Positions 61,441 through 64,000 of a stretch of 64,000 bases of DNA are shown piece by piece. The DNA lies in contig OOIN01000005.1 in assembly GCA_900323505.1 (NCBI GenBank), positions 1,116,001 through 1,180,000 of the forward strand. Reading direction: 5' to 3'. This stretch comes from Ustilago trichophora. Taxonomy: Eukaryota; Basidiomycota; Ustilaginomycetes; Ustilaginales; Ustilaginaceae. Position 1 is the first letter of the stretch, and every line of letters begins with the position of its first letter. A program made the position numbers and the translations under genes. Below the pieces are notes generated by a model. It was not told the origin of the DNA and did no database searches. It saw only the letters and a list, made by a program, of their open reading frames with translations.

Positions 61441-63621
61441 ATGACTGCAGCACAGGCACGCTCAGACATCGACGATCGCACGACATCCGCCCTATCCACA
61501 TCCTCCCATACGCACGTCGACTACAACGATGCCCATCAGCACTCGCCGCGCGCAAAGATGATGGCCTGGTCTGCAAAGCACGCCGATATCTCAGACATGA
61601 ATGCCGAGTCACAGCAAGCTGATCACCAGCACCTACCAGCCCCAGCACAGCCTATCGACACCCAGCAGCTCCCCGACACCACACAAGTAGGACCACGACG
61701 AACCACGGCATCTCGACCAAGAACACACCGTCCTCCACCGCCAAAATGCATGCAGAGCTGCCTCGAAAGCATCGAATCATGCACCGCAAACGTAGTTCGC
61801 TTCAACGAACACATGGAGCACAATCGGGCACAAGCGGAAGCTCAACGGCGCGAGACCGGCGATCCACCCATCGCAAGGAAGGCCATCATCCCGCTGGTTT
61901 TTATCATTCTTTCATGGGTGTTTGTCGCGTACGTATGGCGGCTATGTAGCCGATTGATACAGCAGAATCCTCAGGGGAAAGTGCTGGGAAACAGGGCAGA
62001 TGGCGTTGGACTGCTGGTGGGATTCGTAGTACTCTGGCTCATGACAATGTGGTCTTATGTTACAGTCATCTCGAAGGGGCCGGGGTTGGTCAAGGACTAC
62101 ATTCCAGAAACTGAGCCTCCTACCGCGTCACATCAGGCAGGGACTTGGGATGGCGCACCTTATCCGCCTCAGCAATACCCGCAAAACACAACTGCACCCA
62201 TGGCTATTCCTGGTCAGGCTAGGTTCAGCTCAGACATCGCCTCCATGCAAGCTTCTGAATCGTTGAACGGTCAAACGGGGCCCTCACCATCAAATTCGTT
62301 ACCCTATCCATCTTTCAACGCGGATCTCGAGAGATTCGGTGGCTATCGTGCTTCCTCGGACAGCATGCGCGTGCTTCCAGGATCGGTTGAACCCAACCAC
62401 GACGCAAATGCGGGCGATTTCTCACACTCTCGCGACATGTCAAGATGCACTATTGTCGAGGAAGAAGCAGCCGACACTTCTGCAGCTGACCTCGATGCTC
62501 GGCTAGCCGTAGACAACCCAACACCACCCACACTCACAGACAATGTCGAAGCGGCTGATTCGCAACTTCCAGGCGTCCTCGGCCCGCTGGCAGCTGACGC
62601 TGTCGCTAGCCGTGAAGGTGCACGCGAAGGCGCAGAAGTACTTGATCAACAGCAACAGCAAGCACCACTTCCCGGTGCAAATCCACCAACATCCGCATCT
62701 GGGTGGGCCCTTCCCCAACGCCGACCAGCAAACGACCCACCTCCGCTCTCCCCTGCCGCCCTCTACTGCCACCGTTGTCGCCGAGTCAAGCCACCACGAG
62801 CACACCACTGTCGCCGATGCGGCACCTGCGTCCTCAAGATGGACCACCACTGTCCCTGGGTCGGCGGATGCGTTGGAGCACACAACCAGCGCTTTTTCTT
62901 CATCTTTGTGTTTTGGGTCACCTTTCTCGAGCTGTATACCCTCGTCACCACGGCCACCTTTTTCCATCGCGGCGTGCGTTCGCTTCAAACGCAACCGGTT
63001 AGCGCATGGAAGGTGGATGGATTCCTCATCTCTCTTTTCCCGATCTGTGCGGTGTTTTTGATCTTTACAGGAGCACTGCTGTGTACACATGTGTGGTTGA
63101 TGGGTAGCAACATGACGACGATCGAGCATGTTGGGGTGAGTCGCGTTCAGGGTAAGGAACGGGTGTTGGTGGATCGTTGGTTCGGGATGCAGTCCAAGCA
63201 GCAGAGTGGTGGTGCGAAAGGTGGTCTCGGAGGGTTAAATTTGAAAGCCAAGCGAGGGATGATTCGAGACTGGGATCGAGAATGGGGGAGGTTGAGCAAA
63301 GAAGCTAACCGATGGTGGTTGGGCAGCTCGGCTGAGGTGCGATATCCTAGCAAAGCTGAAGATATACATGTGCAGACGGACGCGTCTTCGATCCACGCTG
63401 CACACGAGAAACTGCAAGGTAGTAGGCCAAGAAAGGAAAGCGGAGCAAAGAAAGGTGCATGGAGGACCAACATGGAGCAAGCCCTAGGCCCATCTGTGTT
63501 GCTTTGGATCTTGCCTGTAGGCAAGCATCCGAATGAGGGATTAGAGTTCCCCATGAATCCAAGATTTGGCGAAGAGGGTGTCTGGAGGAAACGCGAAGAT
63601 TGGCCTGCCGAGCTGCGCTAA
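61441..63621 (+). CDS. DHHC-type protein S-palmitoyltransferase
   Basis: 726 residues. Two membrane segments (AIIPLVFIILSWVFVAYVW at about 148-166 and VGLLVGFVVLWLMTMWSYVT) are followed by a long Ser/Pro/Gln-rich cytosolic insert of about 220 residues. The cysteine-rich domain then reads YCHRCRRVKPPRAHHCRRCG and CVLKMDHHCPWVGGCVGAHN, with the catalytic DHHC at 468-471. Two more membrane segments follow (FFFIFVFWVTFLELYTLVTT and FLISLFPICAVFLIFTGALL), then a TTxE-like motif (MTTIEHVG) and a basic tail. The order fits the Pfa3/Pfa4-like group; the large insert between TM2 and the DHHC domain is unusual. The ATG at 61441 is the first in frame. The enzyme acylates cytosolic or membrane proteins at Golgi, vacuole or plasma membrane. 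Confidence 0.93.
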   Translation: MTAAQARSDIDDRTTSALSTSSHTHVDYNDAHQHSPRAKMMAWSAKHADISDMNAESQQADHQHLPAPAQPIDTQQLPDTTQVGPRRTTASRPRTHRPPPPKCMQSCLESIESCTANVVRFNEHMEHNRAQAEAQRRETGDPPIARKAIIPLVFIILSWVFVAYVWRLCSRLIQQNPQGKVLGNRADGVGLLVGFVVLWLMTMWSYVTVISKGPGLVKDYIPETEPPTASHQAGTWDGAPYPPQQYPQNTTAPMAIPGQARFSSDIASMQASESLNGQTGPSPSNSLPYPSFNADLERFGGYRASSDSMRVLPGSVEPNHDANAGDFSHSRDMSRCTIVEEEAADTSAADLDARLAVDNPTPPTLTDNVEAADSQLPGVLGPLAADAVASREGAREGAEVLDQQQQQAPLPGANPPTSASGWALPQRRPANDPPPLSPAALYCHRCRRVKPPRAHHCRRCGTCVLKMDHHCPWVGGCVGAHNQRFFFIFVFWVTFLELYTLVTTATFFHRGVRSLQTQPVSAWKVDGFLISLFPICAVFLIFTGALLCTHVWLMGSNMTTIEHVGVSRVQGKERVLVDRWFGMQSKQQSGGAKGGLGGLNLKAKRGMIRDWDREWGRLSKEANRWWLGSSAEVRYPSKAEDIHVQTDASSIHAAHEKLQGSRPRKESGAKKGAWRTNMEQALGPSVLLWILPVGKHPNEGLEFPMNPRFGEEGVWRKREDWPAELR

Positions 63622-63867
63622 CGAATCTGAATGTAGAGTAGATCATCGTTCGCAATCAGCTAGATTGATGCTGGAATATACCCCTTTGATACCATGATTT
63701 TTGCAAGCCTTGACTTGTTGTTGGTCTCATGCCTGGGAACGTTCAATGTGATTTTTTCACACAACTCACTACACAAAGCTCTCAATTGAGCAAACGAACA
63801 GATGCTGGGTGCTTGATCAATCTTTGAATCGGGGTATACAGCTTACTCTTTCGGCCAGGCAAATCCT

Positions 63868-64000
63868 TCATCGCATGGTTTCAGGCAACGAAAGTCCAAC
63901 AGCCAAATTCTTCGGTCCAAAGTACTTGGCATAACAGATCCTGCACCAGACATTGGCACCACCTTGAGGCGCCGCAGGATTCTTCTCGGCGGGTCCTTCC
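63868..64000 (-). CDS. C-terminal end of a LIM-domain protein (partial)
   Basis: The minus-strand frame from the window edge to the TGA at 63868-63870 reads EGPAEKNPAAPQ, then GGANVWCRICYAKYFGPKNL and ends SLPETMR. CxxCYxKxFGPK is the typical end of a LIM zinc-binding domain in cysteine-rich (CRP-like) proteins. Only the last 43 codons are inside the window, so exon structure and number of LIM domains cannot be seen. It is convergent with the DHHC gene, 246 bases apart. Confidence 0.7.
   Translation of the reverse strand, partial: EGPAEKNPAAPQGGANVWCRICYAKYFGPKNLAVGLSLPETMR

Overview
The window looks like nuclear chromosome DNA of a basidiomycete, most probably a smut fungus of the Ustilaginaceae (Ustilago, Sporisorium, Pseudozyma/Moesziomyces type). 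The evidence is a dense, intron-poor set of eukaryotic genes on both strands, with introns of about 54 to 230 bases carrying GTAAGT/GTGAGT-type donors. There is a GT15 mannosyltransferase, a Zn2Cys6 regulator, small secreted proteins, an NRPS-like A-T-R reductase, and fungal orthologues of OMA1, TRM7, FYV7, SPC1 and EAF. The genus is an inference. I saw no transposon, CRISPR array, rRNA, tRNA or virus-like segment.

Layout. 0-10 kb: CIA30 (complex I assembly), a membrane-anchored histidine-phosphatase-like protein, an acetyl-CoA transporter (SLC33A1 type), the mitochondrial protease OMA1, a carbonyl-reductase-like SDR, and TRM7 paired head to head with FYV7. 10-20 kb: an N-terminal protein methyltransferase (NTMT1/TAE1) whose C-terminus is completed by a 16-base exon, a GRDP-like glycine-rich protein, a small secreted protein, and a GT15 mannosyltransferase. 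20-30 kb: an SDR, methionine aminopeptidase 1 (four exons), a mitochondrial Eat1/ABHD11-like hydrolase, a second secreted protein, a possible new small spliced gene, glycerate kinase, and signal peptidase subunit SPC1 (three exons). 30-44 kb: an ACP6-like histidine phosphatase, then a 1650-residue disordered orphan flanked on each side by about 3 kb without recognisable genes, then a METTL26-like methyltransferase. 44-64 kb: a Zn2Cys6 factor, an EAF elongation factor, a secreted GH51 arabinofuranosidase, the A-T-R reductase, a HAD hydrolase, a seven-TM orphan, a DHHC palmitoyltransferase, and the 3' end of a LIM-domain gene cut by the window edge.

The genes are mostly housekeeping and do not form one pathway. 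Loose themes are mitochondrial quality and assembly (CIA30, OMA1, Eat1-like), the secretory route (SPC1, GT15, acetyl-CoA transporter, GH51, two secreted proteins) and RNA/protein modification (TRM7, FYV7, NTMT1, MetAP1, DHHC). The most notable observations are: a phosphatase homologue that has lost its catalytic HD dyad; the 16-base terminal exon of NTMT1; a MetAP1 intron that is stop-free, in frame and hydrophobic; a recurring TGTACAGTAC-type pentamer/palindrome in several promoters; and a previously untracked two-exon small gene near 26.2-26.6 kb. Exon boundaries were set by eye from splice signals, reading frame and family conservation.
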